The position numbers and the translations under genes are program-made. From an uncultured Agathobaculum sp. (GTDB lineage Bacteria; Bacillota; Clostridia; Oscillospirales; Butyricicoccaceae): DNA of 64,000 bases. The stretch covers positions 1-64,000 of the forward strand of contig CALWUJ010000007.1 in assembly GCA_944384725.1 (NCBI GenBank). The letters run 5' to 3'. Under the pieces are notes generated by a model. It ran no database searches, had not been told where the DNA came from, and saw only the letters and a program-made list of their open reading frames with translations. Of the stretch, positions 54,753 to 62,675 are shown in pieces; positions within the stretch are counted from its first letter, which is position 1, and each line of letters starts with the position of its first letter.

Positions 54753-55421
54753 ATGTCCACTGCAAAAACCTCTTCCATGCAGTCTCAGGCCTATGAATTT
54801 ATCAAACGCAAGATTACCATGTGCGAATATGCCCCCAATCAGCTGCTGAGCGAAGCAGTTTTGCAGGCAGAGCTTGGCTTTTCCCGCACGCCTGTGCGCG
54901 AAGCCATTGGCCGATTGGAGCAGGAGGGCTTGCTCAAGGTATTCCCAAAGCGCGGTATCATTGTATCCGGTTTTACCATCAGCGACATCAGCATGATTTT
55001 CGAGGTGCGCCGTCTGGTTGAGCCTTATACCCTGCGCAACTACGGCAGCCGTCTTGATATGGACAAAATCGCAGAGTTTGCGAAAATTTTTCGTGAGCAT
55101 CTGGACGCGGACGAGTTTACCGGTTTTTATGAACTGGATGACCAATTTCATTCTACGTTGGTCGCCGCACTGCCCAATGAATACCTCTGCGACCTCTATT
55201 CCCGCATCCAAACGCAGATCATCCGTCTGCGTGTCATGAGCGGCCAACTGATTGAAAGCCGCCTGCAACGCACGATGGCGGAGCATGCGGAAATTGCGGA
55301 AGCCTGTCTGTCGCACAATTGGGAACGCGCCGCACTGGCCATGGTGCAGCATTTGCACTATTCGGAAGAATCCTCGCTGGCAACACTGCTCAAGGGTTAT
55401 AGCAACACCAGCATTATTTAA
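54753..55421 (+). CDS. GntR-family (FadR/FCD) regulator, likely hexuronate regulator
   Basis: The product is 222 residues. A winged helix-turn-helix (ITMCEYAPNQLLSEAVLQAE, FSRTPVREAIGRLEQEGLLKVFPKRG) is followed by an FCD domain (VRRLVEPYTLRNYG, FYELDDQFHSTLVAALP, AEHAEIAEACLSHNWERA) with His metal-site residues. UxuR and ExuR are of this type. GGAGG lies 11 bases before ATG at 54753. It is divergent from the TRAP remnant and uxaBA, so it likely controls them. Confidence 0.88.
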   Translation: MSTAKTSSMQSQAYEFIKRKITMCEYAPNQLLSEAVLQAELGFSRTPVREAIGRLEQEGLLKVFPKRGIIVSGFTISDISMIFEVRRLVEPYTLRNYGSRLDMDKIAEFAKIFREHLDADEFTGFYELDDQFHSTLVAALPNEYLCDLYSRIQTQIIRLRVMSGQLIESRLQRTMAEHAEIAEACLSHNWERAALAMVQHLHYSEESSLATLLKGYSNTSII

Positions 55422-55478
55422 GTACATCTCCATTTTATGTTTGAGCATGTCCCGCCATGCAGAAAGGATCACAAAAAT

Positions 55479-55910
55479 ATGAAAACCGACAACGACGCCT
55501 CCTACTTCAGCCGCTACCGCGCGGCTGCCGTACGTTTTGAGATCATTGGAGGCGCACTGCTTCTGATCGCCATTGTTCTGAATCTGATCGCCGGAAACGC
55601 ATTGCTGGCAATCAGCCTGCTGCTGGCAGCAGCGGGTGCGTTTTTTCTCATCATCGGCGGTTCCAGCCTGCGCCCGCACAATCTGGTCAAGGCCTTTGCC
55701 CAGCAATGCGCACGCGAGCCGGGACATGAAATCGCGCAAGGCTTGCTGGACGCGATCCAGTGCGAAAAAAAGATTCGTTTGCTGCAAAAATCCATCGACA
55801 GTGTGGATTTTGCCATTGAAGTGTACGAGTGTTTGGATGATGCCGATCCGGAGCTGATTCGCAAGCTGCGTGAAGCAAAGGAAACACATATCGCCAAAAA
55901 GGCTTTTTGA
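55479..55910 (+). CDS. hypothetical two-helix membrane protein
   Basis: The product is 143 residues. Two adjacent hydrophobic helices (IIGGALLLIAIVLNLIAG and LLAISLLLAAAGAFFLIIGG) are followed by a charged helical C-terminal part (FAQQCAREPGHEIAQGLLDA, ECLDDADPELIRKLREAKE). I recognise no family. AGAAAGGATC precedes ATG at 55479. It lies downstream of the GntR gene on the same strand and is followed by a terminator. Confidence 0.75.
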   Translation: MKTDNDASYFSRYRAAAVRFEIIGGALLLIAIVLNLIAGNALLAISLLLAAAGAFFLIIGGSSLRPHNLVKAFAQQCAREPGHEIAQGLLDAIQCEKKIRLLQKSIDSVDFAIEVYECLDDADPELIRKLREAKETHIAKKAF

Positions 55911-55928
55911 GCCATCCCTCAGCAGACA

Positions 55929-55970
55929 AAAAAGACGCCCGCCGCGGCCTCAGCCGCAGCGGGCGTCTTG
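55929..55970. terminator. bidirectional terminator
   Basis: AAGACGCCCGC pairs with GCGGGCGTCTT (inner CGGC/GCCG), between the convergent membrane-protein and aguB genes. Confidence 0.8.
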
Positions 55971-55983
55971 CTATTCTATCCAC

Positions 55984-56847
55984 TTATCCAAAATGCCCCA
56001 TAGCACCATACGTTTCCGGTCGACGATCGCGGAATACGCCCCAGCTGCGGCGCAATTCACGGATTTCATCCAGATCGAAGGTGTGCGTCAGGATGCCGGT
56101 CTCCTCACGTCCCGCCTGCTCCACCAGCGCGCCCGTCTCATCCGCGATGAAGGACGAGCCGTAAAACGTCAGGCTGGAGGACTGGTTCTGATTCTCCGGC
56201 GAGGGCGTGACCGTCTCCGTACCGACGCGGTTTGCTGCGACAAGCGGCATGATATTCGCCGCCGCGTGTCCCTGCATGCAGCGTCGCCAGTGCGGCATGG
56301 AATCACAGTCGAGAATCGGCTCCGATCCGATTGCCGTCGGATAGAACAGCAGCTCCGCGCCTTGCAGCGCCATGCAGCGCGCAGACTCCGGGAACCACTG
56401 ATCCCAGCAAATGCCCACACCGATCTTCGCATACGCCGTATCCCACACGCGGAAACCCGTGTCTCCCGGGGTGAAATAGAACTTTTCCTGATAAAAATGA
56501 TCGTCCGGAATGTGAGTTTTGCGGTACTGGCCGAGGATTGTGCCGTCCGCGTCGATCACCGCCACCGTGTTGAAGGTCGTATTGCCCACGCGCTCATAAT
56601 AGCTGACCGGCAGCACGACGCGGAAATCATGCGCCAGCGTGCGCAGCACATTCACCGCCGGATTTTCCTCCAGTGTGGTCGCCAGATGATAGTTTTCGTA
56701 ATTCTTTTCCTGACAGAAATACCAGTTTTCAAACAATTCGGGCAGCAGAATGATCTGCGCGCCCTGCGCTGCTGCCTCGCGCACCTTTTCCGTCGCGGTT
56801 TCCAGTCCATAGGTCATCTGAACCGCAGCTACGGTCACTTTGCTCAT
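55984..56847 (-). CDS. aguB: N-carbamoylputrescine amidase
   Basis: The product is 287 residues. It is a nitrilase-superfamily enzyme with catalytic Glu37 (LLPELFENWYFCQ), Lys110 (YRKTHIPDDHFYQEKFYF) and Cys147 (GVGICWDQWFPESAR). The HIPDDHFYQEKFY stretch is diagnostic for AguB. It splits N-carbamoylputrescine to putrescine, carbon dioxide and ammonia. AAAGGAG precedes ATG at 56847. It follows aguA by 34 bases, so putrescine is made from agmatine by the pair. Confidence 0.94.
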   Translation of the reverse strand: MSKVTVAAVQMTYGLETATEKVREAAAQGAQIILLPELFENWYFCQEKNYENYHLATTLEENPAVNVLRTLAHDFRVVLPVSYYERVGNTTFNTVAVIDADGTILGQYRKTHIPDDHFYQEKFYFTPGDTGFRVWDTAYAKIGVGICWDQWFPESARCMALQGAELLFYPTAIGSEPILDCDSMPHWRRCMQGHAAANIMPLVAANRVGTETVTPSPENQNQSSSLTFYGSSFIADETGALVEQAGREETGILTHTFDLDEIRELRRSWGVFRDRRPETYGAMGHFG

Positions 56848-56881
56848 CGTTTTTCTTCTCCTTTGTATGGATTTACGCCGC

Positions 56882-57976
56882 TTATGCGCGCGGAATCTGC
56901 TGTGTGATGCAATGGATGTTGCCGCCGCCGATCAGAATATCGCGCGCGGGGATCGCCACGACCTTGCGCGTCAGGAACAGTTCCTGCAAAATCGCCTGCG
57001 CCTTTTCATCCATCGGATCACCGAAAGCGGGCATCACGATCGCTTCGTTTGCGATATAGAAATTGACATAGCTTGCCGCCAGACGCTCTCCCGGTGTGCG
57101 CGTCGGCTCGCCGTCGCACAGGTCCAGCCCCTCGCACTCCTCTGCCGTGATGGTCACCGGCTTGGGCAGCGGCAGCTTGTGGACGCGGATTTTGCGTCCC
57201 TTCGCGTCGGTGGCCGCTTCGAGCGCGGCAAGGCTCGCCGCGGAAAGCGCATACTGCGGGTCGCTCTCGTCGTCTGTCCATGCGAGCACGACCTCGCCGG
57301 GTGCGGTAAACGCGCACACGTTGTCCACATGCTCGTTGGTTTCGTCGTTGTAAATGCCGCGCGGCAGCCAGATTACCTTGGAAACGCCCAGATAGTCGCA
57401 AAGCGTCTGCTCGATTTCCTCGCGCGACAGATCGGGGTTGCGCCCTTCGGACAGCAGACAGGCTTCGGTTACCAGCGCGGTCCCCTCGCCATCGACATGG
57501 ATCGAGCCGCCTTCGCAGATGAAATCACGCTTATTATAGCAATCATCTTCCAGCAGGTCGCAGAACTTGCGCGCAACACGGTTGTCGCGCTCCCAACTGG
57601 GGTACAGGCCGTCTACCTCACCGCCCCAAGCGTTAAAGCCCCAGTCGATGCCGCGGCGCTCGCCCTTGCCATTTATGACAAACGTCGGCCCGACATCGCG
57701 CGCCCATGCGTCGTCCGTCTCCATCACGACCAGCCGCACCCGCTCGGGCAGCTGCGCGCGCGCGTTGTCATACTGCCCCTCTGAGCACAGCACCGTCATC
57801 TTTTCGCTCTGCGAAATGGCCTCGATCACCTGCAAAAACGCCTTGCGCGCGGCATATGCGCCGTATTGCCAGGAGTCCGCCCGCTCGGGCCAGATCATCA
57901 GGCAACCCTCATGCGGCGCAAACTCCGCAGGCATGAAAAACCCGTCTTCCGCGGGCGTTGTGTGTAAAATTCTCAT
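56882..57976 (-). CDS. aguA: agmatine deiminase
   Basis: The product is 364 residues. Family motifs: GFFMPAEFAPHEGCLMIWPE at the N-terminus, DDAWARDVGPTFVING, FICEGGSIHVDGEGTALV (active-site His), and the nucleophilic Cys in GGGNIHCITQQIP at about residue 356. It converts agmatine to N-carbamoylputrescine. ACGGAGAGAAACGGT precedes ATG at 57976, with a minus-strand promoter TTGCAA, 17 bp, TACCCT upstream. It is the first gene of aguA-aguB. No agmatine exporter is in the window. Confidence 0.95.
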   Translation of the reverse strand: MRILHTTPAEDGFFMPAEFAPHEGCLMIWPERADSWQYGAYAARKAFLQVIEAISQSEKMTVLCSEGQYDNARAQLPERVRLVVMETDDAWARDVGPTFVINGKGERRGIDWGFNAWGGEVDGLYPSWERDNRVARKFCDLLEDDCYNKRDFICEGGSIHVDGEGTALVTEACLLSEGRNPDLSREEIEQTLCDYLGVSKVIWLPRGIYNDETNEHVDNVCAFTAPGEVVLAWTDDESDPQYALSAASLAALEAATDAKGRKIRVHKLPLPKPVTITAEECEGLDLCDGEPTRTPGERLAASYVNFYIANEAIVMPAFGDPMDEKAQAILQELFLTRKVVAIPARDILIGGGNIHCITQQIPRA

Positions 57977-58031
57977 ACCGTTTCTCTCCGTCTTGTTTTC
58001 TCCCTAATAGGGTACAACATTTCGATTGCAC

Positions 58032-58060
58032 TTGCAAGATTTTCCCGGATATGTTACACT
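58032..58060 (+). promoter_or_regulatory. promoter of the DUF4282-like gene
   Basis: TTGCAA (58032-58037), 17 bp, TACACT (58055-58060), 40 bases before ATG at 58100. The aguA promoter overlaps it on the other strand. Confidence 0.6.
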
Positions 58061-58099
58061 AAATATACACATACTTCATCGTTTTATCAGGAGGAAATC

Positions 58100-58693
58100 A
58101 TGCCAAGCTATCCCTATTCCTATGCACATACTTATACGTATACGCCATTTTTCTCGCTCATTCTGCCGATTCTTGCGCTGATCGTCATCATCGCAGGCGG
58201 CCTTGCGCTGTACTTTCTGTTTGTCCGTAAGCCCAACCGTTTTCAGGGCGCAGCCGCCAAGCTGCATGACGCGCTCAACTTCCGCACCTTCTATACAGAA
58301 AAGCTCCTTCGCGCGCTGTACAGCATCACGGTTGTCGCGATTGTCGTATACAGCGTCGTGCTGCTGTTCACGCACTTTTTCACCGCGCTGCTGCTGTTTG
58401 TGCTCGGCAATCTAGTGGCGCGCATTGTATACGAATATGCACTTTTGCTGCTCGTTCTGTGCCGCAACACGCAGGAGATCAACCGCAAGATGGGACCGCT
58501 CCCCGAGGAGCAGCCTATCCCCCCTGCCGCTGGCTCTCATCCTGCTTCCTCTGCACCGCAGCAGCCGCCTGTACCTCCGGCAGCCCCGCAGCCTGCTGCC
58601 CAGCAGCCTTGCCCGCCGCAGAATGCCGCTCCGGTACCGCCGCAGGCACCCCAGCAGCCGTCCACGCCCCCGCAGGACGGTCAGCAACCGTAA
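58100..58693 (+). CDS. DUF4282-like membrane protein with proline-rich tail
   Basis: The product is 197 residues. Three hydrophobic segments (FSLILPILALIVIIAGGLAL; LYSITVVAIVVYSVVLLFTH; LLLFVLGNLVARIVYEYALL) are followed by VLCRNTQEINRKMG, which resembles DUF4282. The last 65 residues are low-complexity Pro, Gln and Ala (PAAPQPAAQQP and similar). AGGAGG precedes ATG at 58100. The tail is often a protein-binding surface; function unknown. Confidence 0.75.
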   Translation: MPSYPYSYAHTYTYTPFFSLILPILALIVIIAGGLALYFLFVRKPNRFQGAAAKLHDALNFRTFYTEKLLRALYSITVVAIVVYSVVLLFTHFFTALLLFVLGNLVARIVYEYALLLLVLCRNTQEINRKMGPLPEEQPIPPAAGSHPASSAPQQPPVPPAAPQPAAQQPCPPQNAAPVPPQAPQQPSTPPQDGQQP

Positions 58694-58727
58694 CACAAGT
58701 TCATATTCCCCTCTGGGATTTTTCACA

Positions 58728-58764
58728 GCGGCGCGCAGAATGTTGGTTAACTTCTGCGCGCCGC
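58728..58764 (+). terminator. hairpin before the YitT gene
   Basis: A perfect 13-bp stem (GCGGCGCGCAGAA and its complement) lies 35 bases after the DUF4282-like stop. No T run follows; a TATAAT directly behind it is probably the -10 of the next gene. Confidence 0.6.
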
Positions 58765-58824
58765 TGTGCTATAATATAGGCGAACATCCGCCGGTCATTC
58801 GGCCGGTCAAAGAGGGGGAGTTTC

Positions 58825-59736
58825 ATGCAATCCAAGCAAGCATCCGCAACCCGGAACGTCCACCCACAACACGAACTGGAACCGCCGCTCGTCGGGCAGG
58901 CGCGCCGCCTGTTGCTGATCGTGCTGGCCTCGATCGTGATGGCTGCCAACATCAAAAGCTTTGTCGATGCAGGCGGCTTGTTTCCGGGCGGGTTCAACGG
59001 TCTGACCCTGCTCATCCAGCGCAGCGCACAGCGATTTGCAGGTATATCGTTGCCGTTTACCGCGATCAACCTGCTGCTCAACGCTATTCCTGCTGTTGTC
59101 AGCTTCCGATTGATCGGCAAACGGTTTACGCTCTATTCCTGTCTGATGATTGCGCTGACAAGCGTGCTGACCGATATCATCCCCTCTATGCCGCTGACCG
59201 ATGATGTGCTGCTCGTCTGCATCTTCGGCGGCATCATCAACGGCTTTGCCATCAGCCTGTGTCTGCTTGGCCGCGCCACCAGCGGCGGCACGGACTTTAT
59301 CGCGGTCGCCCTGAGCGAGCGACTGAACGTAGACGCATGGAATTATATCTTCCTCGGCAACTGCCTGATGCTCGTCGTGGCAGGCGTGCTGTTCGGTTGG
59401 GATAAGGCGCTCTATTCGATCATCTTCCAGTTTGCCTCGACACAAGTCGTGCATATGCTGGATCAGCGGTTCAAACGCAACACATTGTTTATCATTTCCA
59501 ACCGCGCGCAGGAAATCTATGAGCACATCAAAGACACCACCCACCACGGCGCGACGCTGTTTCACGGCACCGGCCTGTACAACGGCGAAGAACGCGACCT
59601 GATCTATTCGGTCATCGCGAGCGATCAGGTCAAGGAGATCACGCGCGCCGCGCGTGAGATCGACCCGCATGCCTTTATCAACATCCTGAAAACCGATCAG
59701 GTCGCAGGCAACTTCTACCGCCGTCCACATGATTAA
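58825..59736 (+). CDS. YitT-family membrane protein
   Basis: The product is 303 residues. It has a soluble N-terminal tail, five or six membrane helices with YitT markers (FVDAGGLFPGGFNGLTLLIQ, LLGRATSGGTDFIAVALSE), and a cytoplasmic DUF2179 domain (ATLFHGTGLYNGEERDLIYS). The family is of uncertain function, possibly transport. GAGGGGGAG precedes ATG at 58825. Confidence 0.9.
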   Translation: MQSKQASATRNVHPQHELEPPLVGQARRLLLIVLASIVMAANIKSFVDAGGLFPGGFNGLTLLIQRSAQRFAGISLPFTAINLLLNAIPAVVSFRLIGKRFTLYSCLMIALTSVLTDIIPSMPLTDDVLLVCIFGGIINGFAISLCLLGRATSGGTDFIAVALSERLNVDAWNYIFLGNCLMLVVAGVLFGWDKALYSIIFQFASTQVVHMLDQRFKRNTLFIISNRAQEIYEHIKDTTHHGATLFHGTGLYNGEERDLIYSVIASDQVKEITRAAREIDPHAFINILKTDQVAGNFYRRPHD

Positions 59737-59840
59737 ACACAAAGACGGTTCACCTTGATCCGCGCCCTGCTGTTGCCAAAAAACGTGCGGCATGCTACAA
59801 TGAATTATCTGATTCAAAAGTATCAAGGGAGGCTATCCCC

Positions 59841-60224
59841 GTGAAAATACAGGAAAGTGCAGAAAATTATCTGGAAGCGATTCTCGTCCTGACACAGCGC
59901 AACGGACAGGTGCGGTCAATCGACGTGGCACACTACACGGGTTTTTCCAAACCAAGTATCAGCCGCGCTGTTGGCCTGCTGCGGGATAACGGCTATGTTT
60001 CCATCGACCAGAACGGTCTACTCAGCTTGACAGAGTCCGGCCTGCACATCGCGGAAACTATCTATGAGCGGCATACGGTGCTGACCGAGCTGCTGACCCT
60101 GCTGGGTGTTGACCCGGAAATCGCAGCCGAAGATGCCTGCCGCATTGAGCATGTCATCAGTACGGAAACCTTTGAGAAGCTCAAAGAACACGCGCGCCGG
60201 CATCGCAGCGACGCCGCACAATAA
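59841..60224 (+). CDS. DtxR/MntR-family metal-dependent regulator
   Basis: The product is 127 residues. The winged helix reads IDVAHYTGFSKPSISRAVGL; the dimer and metal domain has ERHTVLTELL and EDACRIEHVIS, matching the His and Glu ligands of MntR. It senses manganese or iron. The start is GTG at 59841 with GGGAGG nine bases before. The protein is a little shorter than B. subtilis MntR. No metal transporter gene is adjacent; the YitT gene upstream may be in its regulon. Confidence 0.88.
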   Translation: MKIQESAENYLEAILVLTQRNGQVRSIDVAHYTGFSKPSISRAVGLLRDNGYVSIDQNGLLSLTESGLHIAETIYERHTVLTELLTLLGVDPEIAAEDACRIEHVISTETFEKLKEHARRHRSDAAQ

Positions 60225-60235
60225 TCCAAATGTCA

Positions 60236-60264
60236 AAGGCCGGCCCGTCATGGCCGGCCTTTTG
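60236..60264 (+). terminator. terminator of the DtxR/MntR-type gene
   Basis: AAAGGCCGG pairs with CCGGCCTTT around a short loop, 12 bases after the stop and 25 before the next start. Confidence 0.7.
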
Positions 60265-60288
60265 CATCGACTGCAAGGAGGACACCCC

Positions 60289-60978
60289 ATGCCGCAAACC
60301 ATCGAAACCCTGCCGAACGGGCTGAAACTCTGGCAGGATGACCGTTTTTTCAAGCTCGGACAGGACAGCGTGCTGCTCTCCGCGTTTGCCAAACCGCGCC
60401 GGAATGCGAAAGTGCTCGACCTCGGCTGCGGCACAGGCGCGCTTGCGCTTCTGGTTTACCGCCCTGACCTCAAAATCACCGGGTTAGAATTACAAGAGAA
60501 CGCGCTCGCGCTGTTCCGCCGCTCGATCGCGGACAATGGCATAGAAATGACTGCCGTGCAGGGCGACCTGCGCACCATCCGCACGATTTTTCCGCACGGC
60601 AGCATGGATTATGTCATCTGCAACCCGCCTTATTTCGACCGCACGGCGGGCAAAAGTGCCCCCTCCCTCGAAAAGCGTACCGCGCGGCAGGACGGCAGCT
60701 GCACGGTGGAGGATGTGGCGGTCGCAACGTCCTTTGTGCTGCACACGGGCGGCAAAGCCGCCTTTGTATTCCGTCCGGAACGGATGTGGGTGCTGCTCGA
60801 AGCGCTCAGCCGCGTGCGGCTCGTCCCCAAGCGGCTGCGGTTTGTGCACCAGAACGCGGCAGCCGCACCCAGTGCCGTACTGGTCGAATGCCGCAAAGGC
60901 GGCAGCCCGGAGGGACTGGCTGTCGAACCGCCGCTGCTGGTGGAAAGCGAAGAATACCAAAGGATATACAAAAAATAA
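60289..60978 (+). CDS. tRNA1(Val) (adenine37-N6)-methyltransferase (TrmN6-type)
   Basis: The product is 229 residues. SAM-binding motif VLDLGCGTGALALLV and acidic GLELQENAL; the amino-methylation motif NPPYF, with RTARQD typical for this family. N-terminus LKLWQDDRFFKLGQDSVLLS matches TrmN6. AAGGAGG precedes ATG at 60289; the longer frame lies in the terminator. It is followed by rsmI 20 bases later, the usual order in Firmicutes. Confidence 0.9.
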   Translation: MPQTIETLPNGLKLWQDDRFFKLGQDSVLLSAFAKPRRNAKVLDLGCGTGALALLVYRPDLKITGLELQENALALFRRSIADNGIEMTAVQGDLRTIRTIFPHGSMDYVICNPPYFDRTAGKSAPSLEKRTARQDGSCTVEDVAVATSFVLHTGGKAAFVFRPERMWVLLEALSRVRLVPKRLRFVHQNAAAAPSAVLVECRKGGSPEGLAVEPPLLVESEEYQRIYKK

Positions 60979-60998
60979 TATATCGAGGGAATATTACC

Positions 60999-61871
60999 AT
61001 GAGTGAAGCTATCTTATATCTGGTCGCCACGCCGATCGGCAACCTCAGCGACCTGTCGCCCCGCGCGCGCGAAGTGCTCGCCTCCGTGGATTTCATCGCC
61101 GCCGAGGATACCCGCGTCACCCAAAAGCTGCTGACTGCCTGCGCACTGCCCAAAAAGCCGCTGATTTCCTATTATGAGCACAACCGCCGCGCGCGCGGCG
61201 AGGAAGTGCTCGCCAAGCTGCTGGCAGGCGAAAGCTGCGCGCTCGTAACCGATGCGGGCACGCCCGCCGTCTCCGATCCCGGAGAAGATCTGGTTGCCCT
61301 ATGCGCCGCACATGACGTGCCGGTTATCCCGATTCCCGGCTGCTGTGCTGCTGTGTGCGCGCTGGCGGCTTCCGGTCTGCCGACCGGTCGCTGGTGCTTT
61401 GAGGGCTTTTTGTCGGTGAACAAAAAGGCGCGTCGTAAGCATTTGGATGCGCTCCAAGGCGAAAAGCGCACGATGATTTTCTATGAAGCGCCGCACAAGT
61501 TGTGCGCCACGCTGCGCGACCTGTCCGATGCCTTTGGCGGCAACCGCCGCATCTCGCTCTCGCGCGAGCTGACCAAGCTGCACGAGGAAACGCTGCGTTT
61601 CACGCTGGCCGAAGCGGTGCAGTATTTCGACCAGACCCCACCGCGCGGCGAATTTGTGCTGATCGTCGAGGGCGCGCCCGATGTACCGGACACGCCGGAG
61701 GATGCCGACGCGCGTCTGCAAGCCGCCGCAGACGAGGTGCGCCGCCGCATCGCGCAGGGCGAAACGCAAAAGGATGCGGTCAAGGCTGTTTCCGCGGAGG
61801 CGGGTGTGAAGAAAAACGCACTGTACCGTCTGGTGCTGGAACAGGAAGAGCAGGCATCGGCCAACGACTGA
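60999..61871 (+). CDS. rsmI: 16S rRNA (cytidine1402-2'-O)-methyltransferase
   Basis: The product is 290 residues. It is a tetrapyrrole-methylase fold protein with the RsmI hallmarks: LYLVATPIGNLSDLSPRARE, FIAAEDTRVTQKLL, ALVTDAGTPAVSDPGEDLV, and YEAPHKLCATLRDL. It methylates C1402 in the ribosomal decoding site. GAGGGA precedes ATG at 60999. The C-terminal helix-turn (QGETQKDAVKAVSAEAGVKK) is present, so it is full length. Confidence 0.95.
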   Translation: MSEAILYLVATPIGNLSDLSPRAREVLASVDFIAAEDTRVTQKLLTACALPKKPLISYYEHNRRARGEEVLAKLLAGESCALVTDAGTPAVSDPGEDLVALCAAHDVPVIPIPGCCAAVCALAASGLPTGRWCFEGFLSVNKKARRKHLDALQGEKRTMIFYEAPHKLCATLRDLSDAFGGNRRISLSRELTKLHEETLRFTLAEAVQYFDQTPPRGEFVLIVEGAPDVPDTPEDADARLQAAADEVRRRIAQGETQKDAVKAVSAEAGVKKNALYRLVLEQEEQASAND

Positions 61872-61992
61872 CTTCCCCCTTAAAATTCGCAATCATATTT
61901 CAAGAAATCCTTTATCCCTTGCCCGTTTGTTCACAGAAAGGACAAACTTCCGCCGTATACTCTGAAGTATATCAACACAAAGGTGGGATATA

Positions 61993-62673
61993 ATGTCTAC
62001 GATTTTGATTGCCGATGACGAGGCGCGCATCCGCCGTCTGGTCAGCGACTTTTTGAAACGCGACGGGCATAGCATTGTGGAAGCTGCCGACGGACGCGAA
62101 GCCCTGCAAATACTGGAAAACCGGCATCCCAGTCTGGATCTTGCCATTCTGGACGTGATGATGCCCGGCATGGACGGCTTTGAAGTGCTGCGCGAGCTGC
62201 GCACACAGGAACGTGGGGACAAGCATCTGCCCGTCATGCTGCTGACCGCCCGCGCGGAGGACGCCGATCAGGTGCGTGGATTGGAGGACGGCGCGGACGA
62301 TTACGTCACCAAGCCGTTTTCCCCGATCGTACTGGCGGCGCGTGTGCGCACACTGCTCAAGCGCGAAGGCCGCACTGCGACACCACTGGAACAATTCGGC
62401 GCGCTGTCCATCAACGAGCTGCGCCGTGAGGTGCTGGTCGGCAATACACCGGTCGATCTGACGCCCAAAGAATACGAATTGCTGGTCTATTTCAAAAACA
62501 ACCGCGCCATTGCCCTGTCCCGCGAAAGCATTCTCAACGCGGTTTGGGGCTATGACTATTTCGGTGATTTGCGCACGGTCGACACCCATGTGAAAAAACT
62601 GCGCGCCAAGCTGGGTGACTGTGGCTCGATGATCGCCACCGTCCGCGGTTATGGCTACCGTTTTGAGGGATAA
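61993..62673 (+). CDS. OmpR-family response regulator
   Basis: The product is 226 residues. Receiver: ILIADDEARIRRLV, Asp in AILDVMMPGMDG, LLTARAED, and Lys in VTKPFSP. The C-terminal winged helix has PVDLTPKEYELLVYF and DYFGDLRTVDTHVKKLRAKL with RGYGYRFEG. AAGGTGGG lies before ATG at 61993. The kinase gene starts three bases after the stop. Confidence 0.93.
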   Translation: MSTILIADDEARIRRLVSDFLKRDGHSIVEAADGREALQILENRHPSLDLAILDVMMPGMDGFEVLRELRTQERGDKHLPVMLLTARAEDADQVRGLEDGADDYVTKPFSPIVLAARVRTLLKREGRTATPLEQFGALSINELRREVLVGNTPVDLTPKEYELLVYFKNNRAIALSRESILNAVWGYDYFGDLRTVDTHVKKLRAKLGDCGSMIATVRGYGYRFEG

Positions 62674-62675
62674 CG

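Noticed and set aside
53368..54849. 493-codon antisense frame over uxaB and the GntR start
   Set aside because: It would cover uxaB, the DctM scar and the GntR start, and has no motif.
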